Counted from the stretch's first letter, positions 26,607 through 34,970 are shown. The stretch: 41,857 bases of DNA from FEN-33 sp963768775 (GCA_963768775.1 CAVYIY010000001.1:1-41857); one strand, 5' to 3'. Translations and numbers: made by a program. The notes: a model not told the origin generated them from the sequence alone.

Positions 26607-27939
26607 CGCTTCCAGGGCGGGGTCTTATCGAGCAGGCCAGTAAGGTCAGCTTTGAGCTCGGCTCTGAGCGCCTCGCGATGGCTCCTTATCTTCAGCCCGG
26701 ACAAGGATCGGAGGTCGCTTCCCAACGCCGCCCCTTTGATCTCCTTCTCTATTACCTCCGCCGCGGTGCGGTAGGTGCGAGGGACCTTTGCGACCCAGCA
26801 TCCGTTCTCTATGAACAACGCGCCGTAGCTCCTGTCCTGCCATTTCTCAATGAACCGTTGCGCGTTCTCGGTCCATACCGGTGGACCCTTATGGAGTCGC
26901 ATCTGAGGCAACTCATCATTGAGAAGCTCGAAGCTGAAGACGACCTCTTCGTCTTTGACCGAATAAACTCCGTCAACGATGACGAACGCCCAGCTCTCCA
27001 ATAGCCTGCGCAAGCCGTCCAGCGTGCGGCGGAGCTGGGGGTAAAGGTTGTCCTCGGTCATCTCGGGCCGATCCAGGCTGACGACCAAGAGCCGAGAGCC
27101 CCTTTCCTTGATTTCGGTGCGTATCGCCTTGATGCTCCAGACCTTCTGAGGGATGGGAAAGAAGAAGCTCTCCTGCGGCGAGGTCAGGTAGTCATCGCTC
27201 GCCCTGAGGAATGTGGCAAAGGAATCCTCGGATAAAGCAGACGCGACATTCCGGTTCTCGTCCACTGGATCGTAGAACACCAGAGGCGTGTCGAACGTCG
27301 TCCTGCCCCGCTGCTCTCCTAGCCACAGCGTCGTGCCCCGTCCCCACTCCTGGGCGGTTCGCACGACATCCTCGAACGTGCCGTACTTCAGAGATCAGCA
27401 GTTCGACCAGGTATCCCGAGAATCCCTGGATCCTGGCCTCTGCTCCATAAATGCCGATGCCGGTCATGAACTGCTTCAGCATCCGCACTTCGTTCTTCTG
27501 CCGTCCGGTGATATGCTGCAGCACGTACCTCGTGTGGAAAGGTGTCCGGTCCACAGCTGATTTCAGCCCCGCTGGGCTGTCCACCTTGAAGCAGGGGACG
27601 ATGTCGACCTCCAGGCCATCGACGCGTCCGTGGACGTAGGGGTGCTCGGCATACCTCTCCTCAGCATCCTTGACCACCGCCCTTCCGATCTGCAGCCCTT
27701 GCTTGGCCAGATCCTCTCGCAAGGTCTCTTTCGGGAATAGAATGAAAATGTCGATGTCGGGTGGATAGACATAGGTGTCCTTCGCGACAGAGCCGACGAC
27801 CATTACTGTCAAGCCAGGACGGATTTTGTTCGCTTGCTCGGTGACGAGCCTGACCGCTTTGTCGGTGACCTTGCGCACGTAGGCCTGCTCGTACCGGTTT
27901 GGGATAGACCTTGCTCAGGACCTTGTCTTTCAACTCCAC
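26603..27939 (-). CDS. cca: CCA-adding tRNA nucleotidyltransferase, archaeal class I (two frameshifts)
   Basis: Adds or repairs the 3' CCA of tRNA with CTP and ATP. About 445 residues when repaired, the usual length. The nucleotidyltransferase motif reads GSVAKDTYVYPPDIDIFILF, with the metal-binding aspartates in DIDIF and a third acidic site in LEVDIVPCF. The family's central region GRQKNEVRMLKQFMTGIGIYGAE and the tail block RGTTLW...FYDPVDENRNVASAL follow. Frameshifts are near 27890 (one extra A; repaired YPNRYEQAYVRKV) and near 27385. The tRNA-Tyr gene in this window already encodes CCA, so here the enzyme would serve repair and other tRNAs. A palindrome ACATAA-TAC-TTATGT at 27964-27978 lies upstream of the start. 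Confidence 0.92.
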
Positions 27940-28012
27940 GCTTTCCCCATTCAGTCGTTATGAACATAATACTTATGTAATCGATTCATGGTTCGAAGAA
28001 ATATCGGGGAAT

Positions 28013-28089
28013 AGGTGTCTAAGGCCGGTGTGGTGGGGATTCAAAACTGATGCTTAGGAGGAAAATTAAGCCACCGACCTCAGACACCT
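28013..28089 (-). ncRNA. Candidate structured RNA (18-bp stem with internal hairpin)
   Basis: The 18-base arms at 28013-28030 and 28072-28089 are complementary except at two positions. On the plus strand these are A.C and C.A mismatches; on the minus strand both become G.U pairs, giving an unbroken helix. Inside is a second stem, GCTTA / TAAGC (28052-28056 and 28067-28071), whose minus-strand loop contains CCUCC. This favours a minus-strand RNA, lying 74 bases before the cca start. I do not recognise a known RNA family. It could also be a remnant of a small inverted-repeat element. Confidence 0.4.
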
Positions 28090-28303
28090 AGATTCTCTCA
28101 CCTTAGAACTAGTATTAAATGATTTGCAAAATTTCTATCAGGAAAATTCAGGGGATTTCACATTATTAGCGAATCTCAGGATTCTCCGAGGACGCTGGCT
28201 TGGACTCCGTTGTCGCAGGAGGATGGGATTGAGATTCCCGAAAGCTGCACCCATAACTCATAGGGGATTGATATGAATCATGATATGGTGTTAAAGACCT
28301 GGA

Positions 28304-28363
28304 CGATAGCATCCTTCGCTAGCATTGTGTTCCCGCCTCATGATATCTGGCCCGATGCTATCG
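28304..28363. repeat. Perfect 10-bp inverted repeat
   Basis: CGATAGCATC (28304-28313) pairs with GATGCTATCG (28354-28363) across 40 bases. It starts 57 bases past the stop of the MBL gene and may form a 3' hairpin in that transcript; there is no T-rich tract to call it a terminator. Confidence 0.5.
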
Positions 28364-28419
28364 GCACCGAATAGACTCCCGCATTGGACCAATCGACAGC
28401 GGTCGCGTCTTCCCAACTC

Positions 28420-29220
28420 TTATCTTACCATTTGGGCCACGCTCTTTCGGATCTGCTTGAGCATGGTCAGGCGCATGAAATCCGCCGCGGCAATGGTCCG
28501 AATGCCGCTCTCCTCCTGAACGTATTTCGCTTGCTTCTCCGCTCCCTCGTGAACGAACTTGCTGCCGAAATGGGTCAGGACGGCCAGCTCGGGCCTGATC
28601 TCGCTCGTCAGCGTCGCCGCATCCTCGGTGCTCATGTGATACCTGACCCTCGTTCCCAAAGGTCTGGTGACGCACATGATCAGCATCCTCGCACCTCTGT
28701 GCGCCTCGACCACGTCGTTGACCAGCTCGCTGTCGCTCACGTAGGAGATGACGCCATCGTTGGTGAGGAAGCGAAAGCCAATACCGTCGGAGTCGGAATG
28801 GGAAGTGGGGGTCGTATGGATTTCGAGCGGTCCGACCTTGAATCGCTCCCCTGGCGAAAGAGAGAGGCATTCGGAGACGATGCGCTTGTGATACGAGGAT
28901 ATCGCCGGTCCATGATCCTTCGCGCCTTCGATGGCGCTCCGGCTCCCGGCCACGATGCCGCGCTGGCTGAAATTGCAGCGGGTCATTCCTTCGATGAGCA
29001 CTTCCGCATCGGAATAGTGATCGGGGTGGCAGTGGGAGATGAGGATGCCATCCGTGCTTGCCGGGTCGATTCCTAGTCGATTGAGATTGACCACCGCCCC
29101 CGGCCCCGGGTCGAGTTGGACCTTCGCTCCCGCCTCGATGTATATCCCGCCGGTGTGCCTGATCTGGTAGACGGTGGCGAACCTGCCCCCGCCCGTTCCC
29201 AGGAACGTTATCCTGACCAT
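28420..29220 (-). CDS. MBL-fold metallo-hydrolase
   Basis: A 266-residue member of the metallo-beta-lactamase superfamily. ITFLGTGGGR is the first strand and loop; the dinuclear metal motif is SHCHPDH (H63, H65, D67, H68). Further ligands are likely His in TPTSHSD, Asp in YVSDSEL and His in LTHFGSKF. It resembles the tRNase Z/phnP-like hydrolases of archaea but is distinct from true tRNase Z, and its substrate is unknown. I start it at the ATG at 29220 rather than the TTG at 29229. It is divergent from the dadD-like gene with about 110 bases between. Confidence 0.85.
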   Translation of the reverse strand: MVRITFLGTGGGRFATVYQIRHTGGIYIEAGAKVQLDPGPGAVVNLNRLGIDPASTDGILISHCHPDHYSDAEVLIEGMTRCNFSQRGIVAGSRSAIEGAKDHGPAISSYHKRIVSECLSLSPGERFKVGPLEIHTTPTSHSDSDGIGFRFLTNDGVISYVSDSELVNDVVEAHRGARMLIMCVTRPLGTRVRYHMSTEDAATLTSEIRPELAVLTHFGSKFVHEGAEKQAKYVQEESGIRTIAAADFMRLTMLKQIRKSVAQMVR

Positions 29221-29330
29221 GTCCCGCAATCCCCGTAACCCGGAGTTGCACCGCTTCTCTCAGCATAATCCTTGCCATTGGCCAAGCTGGAAAGATTGAT
29301 AATGCCCCAGTAGAATGTGCAGCCGTTCTT

Positions 29331-30641
29331 ATGAAGAGCATTCTGGTCCGAGGAGCACAGATCGTCACCCAGAACGAGGCAAGACAGATCATCAAAGGCG
29401 ATGTCCTCATCGAGGGCGGGAGGATAGCCGCAATCGGCGAGATTGGCGATTCCGCGGACGAGGTTATCGATGCCCGGGGCGACATAATAATGCCCGGTCT
29501 GGTGAACGCCCACACCCACGTCGCCATGACGGTGATGAAGGGAGTGGCGGACGACCTTCCCTTCAATGAATTTCTCGAAAGAAGCTTCGCCATCGACGCC
29601 AAGCGCACCGACCAGGACGTTCACGCCGGCGCGCGCCTGGGCTGCCTGGAGATGATCCGCGGGGGGACAACCACTTTCGTCGACATGTACTACGCTGAGG
29701 ATGCCATTGCCAGGGCCACTGCAGAAGCGGGGCTGAGAGGGGTCCTGTGCTGGGCGGTTCTCGATCAGCAGTACACCACGCAGAAAGGCGTGCCATTGGA
29801 GAACTGCCAGAGGTTCCATTCCAGCCACCAGGGGAACGAGATGATCATCCCCGGGATCGGGCTGCAGGGCGTCTACGTCTGCTCGAAGGAGACCTTCCTG
29901 GGGGCGAAGGAGCTCGCTGACCGGACCGGCATGCTGATGCATTTCCATCTGTCGGAGACGAGGAAGGAGGTCTACGACCACAAGAAGCGGTATCAACGCC
30001 GCCCGGCAGACTGGCTGCAGGAAATCGGCTTCCTGGGCAAGAACTGCCTGGCCGCCCATGCCGCCTGGCTCACCATCAACGAGATTAACGATCTGGCGCG
30101 ATCCGGCTGCTCGGTCGCCACCTGCCCGGTCTCTAACATGAAGCTGGCGACTGGGGGAGTCGCCCCAATACCGGAGATGCAGAAGGCAGGGGTGAACGTC
30201 TCCATCGGCACCGACGGCTCGACCACAAACAACAGCCTGGACATGCTGGGGGAGATGAAGACGCTGGCGCTGCTGCAGAAGGCGAACCGCTGGGACCCGA
30301 CGGTGGTCACGGCGCAGCAAGCGCTCGACTTCGCCACGCTGGGAGGGGCGCGCGCCGTTGGCCTGGAGAAAGAAATCGGTTCCATCGAAGTCGGAAAGCG
30401 GGCGGACCTGGTCATCATCGAGGGGAGGAGCGCCAACATCTGGCCCTTGAGGGCAGAGAGCTTGGTGGCCAGCATCGTCTACTGCGTCAATGCTGGCAAC
30501 GTGAAAAGCGTCATATGCGCCGGCAAGCCGCTGATGCTCGACCGAAAGGTGCTATCCCTCGACGAAGCGGAAGTGCTGGAGGAGTCGAAGAACGCGATGT
30601 CCAGGCTGCTTGACTTGAAAGCATGCCTTAGCTCGATTTGA
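29331..30641 (+). CDS. dadD: 5'-deoxyadenosine / MTA / SAH deaminase (DadD-like amidohydrolase)
   Basis: A 436-residue amidohydrolase of the MtaD/DadD group, which deaminates 5'-deoxyadenosine, S-adenosylhomocysteine and methylthioadenosine. Metal ligands: HTH (H61, H63), HFHLSE, HAAWL and the GTDGSTTNNSLDMLGEM aspartate block. Recycling 5'-deoxyadenosine fits a genome with several radical SAM enzymes, which release it: two are in this window. A BRE/TATA-like GAAAGATTGATAATG lies about 30-40 bases upstream, so the message may be leaderless. The last 14 bases overlap the convergent kinase gene. Which substrate dominates cannot be told from sequence. Confidence 0.85.
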   Translation: MKSILVRGAQIVTQNEARQIIKGDVLIEGGRIAAIGEIGDSADEVIDARGDIIMPGLVNAHTHVAMTVMKGVADDLPFNEFLERSFAIDAKRTDQDVHAGARLGCLEMIRGGTTTFVDMYYAEDAIARATAEAGLRGVLCWAVLDQQYTTQKGVPLENCQRFHSSHQGNEMIIPGIGLQGVYVCSKETFLGAKELADRTGMLMHFHLSETRKEVYDHKKRYQRRPADWLQEIGFLGKNCLAAHAAWLTINEINDLARSGCSVATCPVSNMKLATGGVAPIPEMQKAGVNVSIGTDGSTTNNSLDMLGEMKTLALLQKANRWDPTVVTAQQALDFATLGGARAVGLEKEIGSIEVGKRADLVIIEGRSANIWPLRAESLVASIVYCVNAGNVKSVICAGKPLMLDRKVLSLDEAEVLEESKNAMSRLLDLKACLSSI

Positions 30642-31650
30642 TGACGATCACGAAGACGCTGCCCTTCGGCTTGTTATCTTCCACCGAGATCGTCGCCCCG
30701 TATCGCTCAAGGACCTTCTTCACGATGTAGAGCCCGAGGCCGGATTGGCCGCTCTTGCCATACCGGAAGCCCTCATGGAAGATCTTCGACCTTATCTCGT
30801 TCGGTATCCCAACCCCCTGGTCGGCGAAGCGAATCTCTACTAGGTCGGGATCGGTGGGCGTGGGCCGGATGGACACCTTGACGACATCCGTTCCAGAATG
30901 GATTATCGCATTATTGATGATGTTCTCGAAGACCGAGATCAAGGCATCATCGGCGAACGCCATTCCCTCGCCTTCGACAGTGAAATGGATCTTGTCCTGC
31001 GGGTACCTGTTGATCACGTCATCGATCAGCTCCCGCAAGTTCATCTTCTTCATCTCGTTGGGGGAGATGACCTTCTCGACCTCCTTCATCTTCTTGATCA
31101 GGTCGATGGAGCGCTCCACGCCATTCATGGCGCTGTTGAGGAACTTCTCGTCCTTCTTCATCTTGAAGATCTCGAGCGAGCCGCTGATCACCGTGAAGTT
31201 GTTGAGGATGTCATGGCGCAAGATGCTGTTGACCACCTTCAGGGTCTTGTTTATCTCTTCCGTGTTCTTCTTCTCGATGCTGCACAGTATGATCTTCGAG
31301 AGCGAGAAGTCGTCGTAATGGCCCAAGACCAGGAAGTTCTGGGCCCCGATGCTGCTCGCCTGGTCCATCGTGGCATCGTCGACGTTGTCGGCGAGGACGA
31401 TCATCGCCATTCGGGGGGCTTTCTCTTGGATCTTGATCAGCGTGTCCATTCCCTTGCTATCTGGCAGGTCAAGTTCCAGCAATATCGCATCGAATGGGCT
31501 TTTATCCAGCTGGGCATTGGCCGCGGCGAGCGAGTCCACGTAGGTCGCGTGCAATTTCGGATGCACAGATTTCTTTATCAGATTCGCCAGCGCGGCTTGC
31601 CGCTCCGCTCTTCCTATTGCCACCAGTATTCTGAGATCGATTTGCCTCAT
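30628..31650 (-). CDS. Histidine kinase with N-terminal degenerate receiver domain
   Basis: A 340-residue cytoplasmic protein with no membrane segment. Residues about 6-122 form a receiver-like domain, but the phospho-acceptor position in DAILLELDLPD is E59 rather than Asp, and the N-terminal acidic pair is missing (LVAIGRAE). Residues about 136-205 are a dimerisation helix pair with the phospho-acceptor in LRHDILNN (H146). The ATPase domain has N box NIINNAIIHS, G1 DQGVGIP and G2 GQSGLGLYIV. It would sense through the pseudo-receiver or through an unseen partner. No response regulator gene is adjacent, which is common in archaea. It converges on dadD. Confidence 0.88.
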   Translation of the reverse strand: MRQIDLRILVAIGRAERQAALANLIKKSVHPKLHATYVDSLAAANAQLDKSPFDAILLELDLPDSKGMDTLIKIQEKAPRMAMIVLADNVDDATMDQASSIGAQNFLVLGHYDDFSLSKIILCSIEKKNTEEINKTLKVVNSILRHDILNNFTVISGSLEIFKMKKDEKFLNSAMNGVERSIDLIKKMKEVEKVISPNEMKKMNLRELIDDVINRYPQDKIHFTVEGEGMAFADDALISVFENIINNAIIHSGTDVVKVSIRPTPTDPDLVEIRFADQGVGIPNEIRSKIFHEGFRYGKSGQSGLGLYIVKKVLERYGATISVEDNKPKGSVFVIVIKSS

Positions 31651-31860
31651 AATTGGACTTCAACTCGAACGCGAGAGTGGTATGGGGCTCAATTATAATA
31701 GTATTGAACCGACACTGACGACTGCCCCGCATCCCCCACATTGACTGCATGAACTCGTTAGAAATGTGGTTGTTCTGATGTCGGTGCAAGTACAACGTCT
31801 GCTAGCAATACATGTCAGTTAAGATGCCAGCGCAGCTCTTGGCCAGATAAGATGGAATGG

Positions 31861-31966
31861 TCCCGACTCCCGGATTTGAACCGGGCGCCTGCTGATAACG
31901 GCTGGAAACCGGCATGCCGGCAACCTACTACAGTCAGCCGCTCTAACCAGACTGAGCTAAGTCGGG
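31861..31966 (-). tRNA. tRNA-Tyr (GTA) with 31-nt intron
   Basis: A full cloverleaf: acceptor CCCGACT / AGTCGGG, D arm GCTC...GAGC, anticodon stem GCTGA / TCAGC, T arm CCCGG-TTCAAAT-CCGGG, discriminator A. The anticodon loop reads CTGTAG then, after a 31-base intron at 31897-31927, A38; the anticodon is GTA. The intron sits at the canonical archaeal site 37/38 and contains the palindrome CCGGCATGCCGG. C1-G72 is the tyrosine identity pair of archaea and eukaryotes. CCA is encoded immediately after the discriminator (31858-31860). CAAATAC at about -24 to -30 is a plausible TATA box. Confidence 0.95.
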
Positions 31967-32096
31967 TGTCAACCAAATTACAGGAACCGTATTTGAAGAT
32001 TTGTTCTCAGAGCGGTACTTTTATTGCCTCATTCAATAGCTGGAATGGAAGGTGTACCCTCATTCTTTGACGAATGATAAATGTGACCCAATACGA

Positions 32097-32159
32097 AAAT
32101 ATTATATATGGTTCACATTATATCATTTGTCCGACAAAGGAGGTCGAAGCGACCTCCCC
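32097..32159 (+). promoter_or_regulatory. TATA box and ribosome-site hairpin of the RHH regulator
   Basis: AAATATTATATATGG (32097-32111) is a strong TATA element. GGAGGTCG (32139-32146) and CGACCTCC (32150-32157) form a perfect 8-bp stem with loop AAG, enclosing the AAAGGAGG ribosome site two bases before the ATG. As DNA it is also a good operator palindrome. Confidence 0.7.
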
Positions 32160-32417
32160 ATGTCTCCTGGTGCGAGGATGGAGGAAACCGAGCTGGAGAA
32201 GGTAACCCTTCGCCTACCTGAGAGGTATGTCAGGGCATTGGACTTCCTGGTGAAGTGCGATGACTTTCCCTCTCGGTCGGAAGCGATCAGGGCAGCTATC
32301 CGCGACTTCATCTACAATAGGGTCGACATTGTCATGGACAAGGTCAAGAAGATGGAAGAGGCGGAAAGGACCCTCGCTGAGATGGAGGCATTCGAGCAGC
32401 AATATCTTCGGAAGTAG
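32160..32417 (+). CDS. Ribbon-helix-helix (CopG-type) transcription regulator
   Basis: An 85-residue protein. TELEKVTLRLPERYVRALDFLV is the beta strand and first helix of a CopG/Arc/NikR-type DNA-binding domain; PSRSEAIRAAIRDFIYNR is the second helix. The rest (about 53-85) is a charged helix, likely a coiled coil. The nickel-binding ACT domain of NikR is absent, so this is a short RHH protein. Start is the ATG at 32160, inside a regulatory hairpin context; an internal ATG at 32178 is less likely. The palindrome covering its ribosome site suggests autoregulation. No toxin gene is adjacent. A T-tract terminator follows. Confidence 0.85.
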   Translation: MSPGARMEETELEKVTLRLPERYVRALDFLVKCDDFPSRSEAIRAAIRDFIYNRVDIVMDKVKKMEEAERTLAEMEAFEQQYLRK

Positions 32418-32483
32418 TCTGAGAGGAAGGGATGGGATGCACTTTCTCTTATCATTCAGAGGATCCGAGGTTCACGATTACCT

Positions 32484-32505
32484 CCCCCCTTTTTTTTCTT
32501 TTCTT
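32484..32505 (+). terminator. Pyrimidine/T-tract terminator
   Basis: CCCCCC followed by TTTTTTTTCTTTTCTT, about 70 bases after the RHH stop codon, is a typical archaeal oligo-T terminator without a clear hairpin. Confidence 0.6.
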
Positions 32506-32681
32506 GAGCCAGGGCTCTCCTTGGCGATATGATACGTTTTGCGCTTCATTGCACATGCCAGATAATTCCGGATCATTGATGGCCATCCGATGCGGATCCC
32601 GAGAGCCTGCAATCCGTCTGACAGGAAATCGCTTTGGAGAAGGTAATGAAAAGGTTTTTTGCGGTTTCAACCCGAAACCAC

Positions 32682-33442
32682 TCAACCAATGTAGCCCAGG
32701 TCTTCGCGCCTCGGCTCCGGCGGCTGCTCGATCTCCTTCAGCTTTGAGGTGATCATGTCGATCTGCTCGGCCTTGTTCTCCAATTCGCTGAAATCGATCT
32801 CGACGTTCAGGATGCCCGCCAGTACGCGTAGGACCGCCTCGGCCCCCTTCGGGTCGACGAAGTAGCCAGACGTCTCGCCCATGAGGCAGACGGCCTTGCA
32901 TCCCGTCGATCTTGCCCAGTCCCAGCAGCAGGCCGCTCGCTCCGACGATGCCGCTTCCCGGCTCGCCCTTGGAGAAGATGACTCCCTTCTCCTTCATCTC
33001 CTCGACCAGCTCCTTGTCGGTCGCAGCTCCGAGGACGCGCGGCTTCTCGATCATCTTGCCGATGCCGTAACCGCCCAGGGTGAAGATCCGCTTGACGTTC
33101 CATGTTCTTCGACAGTTGCAGGATGTGATCTGAGAGCTCGTACTGTCCCTCTGGCGTCAAGCCCTGGTAGTCGCCGATCAGGATGATGATGTCCGGCCGC
33201 TTTCCTCTCCCCTTGGAGTAGTACAGCTCGTTGTTGACCAGCCGGATGACGCCATCGTCGTCCAACAGCACCTGCGGCGGGAAGAATTTGGAATAGATGT
33301 CGGCGAACTTCGTGGCCTTCAGCTGCTCCAGCAGATGCTCGGCGGCCAGCTTGCCCACGTTGCCGACGCCCGGCAGGCCTTCGACGAGGACGGGCGACTT
33401 CAGCTCCGGCATCTTCCATGGAATCATCTTGATGTTGTCCAT
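32682..33442 (-). CDS. PAC2 family proteasome-assembly-chaperone-like protein (two frameshifts)
   Basis: About 252 residues when repaired. SPVLVEGLPGVGNVGKLAAEHL near 16-37 is the family's glycine-rich opening; DIIILIGDYQGLTPEGQYEL, LGAATDKELVEEM and MGETSGYFVDPKGAEAVL follow in order. Archaeal PAC2/PbaB-like proteins assist proteasome or other complex assembly. Frame changes lie near 33105 and near 32900. It ends the L44e-S27e-aIF2alpha-Nop10 operon, its usual place in archaea. I take the ATG at 33442, five bases after AAGGTGA; ATG 33448 and GTG 33451 are also in frame. A 6-bp hairpin GGTTTC-AACCC-GAAACC adjoins the stop codon. Confidence 0.85.
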
Positions 33443-33463
33443 TTGCATCACCTTGCTCTTTCT

Positions 33464-33606
33464 TCATTCTCGTCTGTATTTCCCGTACTTGTCCTCAGGT
33501 GAGTAACGTGGGGGTATGGGCACGTCCGTCGTCGCCCCGCATTTCGGGCAACGTCGCCCAGCGTGTATTCTTCACAGCTTGGGCATTTTCTTAGCGACGT
33601 TTTCAT
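33464..33606 (-). CDS. nop10: H/ACA ribonucleoprotein Nop10 (frameshifted)
   Basis: A very small protein (about 47 residues) of the pseudouridylation H/ACA complex, binding Cbf5. LRKCPSCEEYTL is the first half of its zinc ribbon; in another frame follow CGATTDVPIPPRYSPEDKYGKYRRE and the stop at 33464. One base is wrong near 33550, within TTGCCCGAAATGC. The fit of both halves and the position between aIF2alpha and PAC2 make the call firm. AAAGGTTAAG precedes the ATG. Confidence 0.88.
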
Positions 33607-33673
33607 TCTTAACCTTTCGCCAAATCCGAATGGTAGCTCAACAATAAGATGTTGCCTCATCACTCGAAGGACT

Positions 33674-34471
33674 TCACTTAGCCTCGCGGTGGAAGCTCGC
33701 CCTCTCCGCCGATTGGCCTTGATCTGGAGATCGACGATCTGGGCGGTGATCTCCTTCATCTCCTCCTCGGCGGACTTGTAGTCTGGCGCGGCGAGCACTA
33801 TGCGGTATTTCGGTGCCCCGATGTACTGGATCTTGATCGCGGTCCTTCGCCGGCTGCCAGTCCCTGCCAGGAGCGCTTCCCTGATCTTGTCCACACCATC
33901 CGGCTGTGGGGCATTTCAGTTCCAGATAGCCGGAGATCTGCACGTATGGTGGGGTGACATTCTCCTTGGCCACCTCGGCGAAGACCGTGGTCCAATCGCC
34001 TTCGAATCCGTCCTCTTCCAGCGCATCGGCGATGGCCGCGCATGCCTCGAAAGCGGCGTACAGCGATGCCGAACTTGTCGATCAAGTCATACTCCGAAGC
34101 TCGTCGTAGCGTCTCTTCCACGGTCGATTCCCAACCGTTCGGCGACGATCTCCATCAGCTTCTCAGCCTTGTTTTCATTCTTCCACTGTTGGATCTTCTC
34201 GCGGCGCTGGTGTTCGTTGACAGATTTCAGGGAAAGGTCGATATGACCCTTTGATGAGTCGACGCCAAGGACCTTGCAGACGATCTTCTGTCCTTCGCTG
34301 AACGTAGTCCCTGATGTACTTTACCCAGCCCGTGGCGACATCCCTAACGTGGATGAAACCTTCCTTGTTCCCATATTCGTCAAGCGTGACGAAGGCGCCA
34401 AAGTTCTTTACGTTCTGGACTGTGCAGACAACGAGTTCGCCTTCCTCAGGAAACTCGCTGGCCTTTGGCAT
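33674..34471 (-). CDS. eif2a: Translation initiation factor aIF2 subunit alpha (about six frameshifts)
   Basis: The RNA-binding subunit of the ternary complex that carries initiator tRNA. The N-terminal S1 domain is intact: GELVVCTVQNVKNFGAFVTL and GFIHVRDV. After a shift near 34305, GQKIVCKVLGVDSSKGHIDL continues it; then EETLRRASEYDLIDKFG, AAFEACAAIADALEEDG and PPYVQISGYLELKCP (helical and alpha-beta domains) appear in successive frames, ending GEGEFHREAK at 33674. Further shifts are near 34122, 34067, 33905, 33697 and 33688. Its ATG overlaps the S27e stop as TAATG, showing coupled translation. About 264 residues when repaired, normal length. Confidence 0.92.
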
Positions 34472-34646
34472 TAATCGACCACCTCTAGCAGCTGTCCCTT
34501 CATCTCCCCCACGCCTCCGCGGGGTTTGATCAAGGTCGAGCCGCAGACGTGGCAGGTCGACGTGGCATGGCCGGCTTCTTGAACGCGATCTGCTCGTTGC
34601 CGCAATCAGCGCACTTTACTTTTACGAAGTTTGTCGTGTGTACCAT
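34471..34646 (-). CDS. rps27e: Ribosomal protein S27e (frameshift)
   Basis: A small zinc-ribbon protein of the 30S subunit, about 58 residues. FVKVKCADCGNEQIAFKKPA is read in the first frame; after a shift near 34560 the second gives STCHVCGSTLIKPRGG and the stop at 34471. The two Cys pairs, CADC and CHVC, bind zinc. It begins five bases after the L44e stop and overlaps the aIF2alpha start by one base. Confidence 0.92.
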
Positions 34647-34651
34647 CTGGA

Positions 34652-34931
34652 TCACTCCGTGAGCTCGAATTTCTTGGCCCTGAAGCAGCGCTTCTGGTGG
34701 GCCTTCTTGCATTTCTTGCAGCGGTATCTCAGAGCGATCCTCTTGGTCGGCTTCTCCCTGCCTTCCGGCTTCGGCCTGTGGGAAACCTCCATATCCAGAC
34801 GTTGCCCTCCTGAATCTCCTCTGACCCCACTTGAGTTCGCTGGCCTTCTTCTTCTTGACCCTTTCTACCTCGTGGTCGGTGTGATTCTTGCAATAGGGAC
34901 AGTAAGTCTTAATGTTCCTGGGCATTTTCAT
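34652..34931 (-). CDS. rpl44e: Ribosomal protein L44e (frameshift)
   Basis: A 50S subunit protein of about 93 residues. KMPRNIKTYCPYCKNHTDHEVE is its hallmark opening; WGQRRFRRATSGYGGF follows. After a shift near 34782 the second frame gives HRPKPEGREKPTKRIALRY and CKKCKKAHQKRCFRAKKFE, ending at 34652. CPYC and CKKC hold zinc; L44e contacts the E site. The first gene of a five-gene translation operon. The ATG at 34931 has GGGTGAT upstream. Confidence 0.92.
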
Positions 34932-34970
34932 TTTATCACCCTTGGAAGCAAGGTGCCCTAATACGCATTC

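Larger units (their letters stand above)
27940..28419. other. 480-bp intergenic region with three inverted repeats
   Basis: No plausible coding frame. It contains a 15-base palindrome at 27964-27978 (a possible cca promoter or operator), the 77-nt hairpin candidate at 28013-28089, a 5-bp hairpin GAATC-TCAG-GATTC near 28173-28186, and a perfect 10-bp inverted repeat at 28304-28363. It lies downstream of the MBL gene and upstream of cca, both on the minus strand. Confidence 0.6.

Noticed and set aside
28031..28071. tRNA-like T arm (TTTTGAATCCCCACCA on the minus strand) inside the hairpin before cca
   Set aside because: Suggestive because cca acts on tRNA ends, but the flanks do not pair into a T stem.
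29208..30320. 370-codon minus-strand frame opposite the deaminase gene
   Set aside because: The plus-strand gene has complete amidohydrolase motifs; this frame has none.
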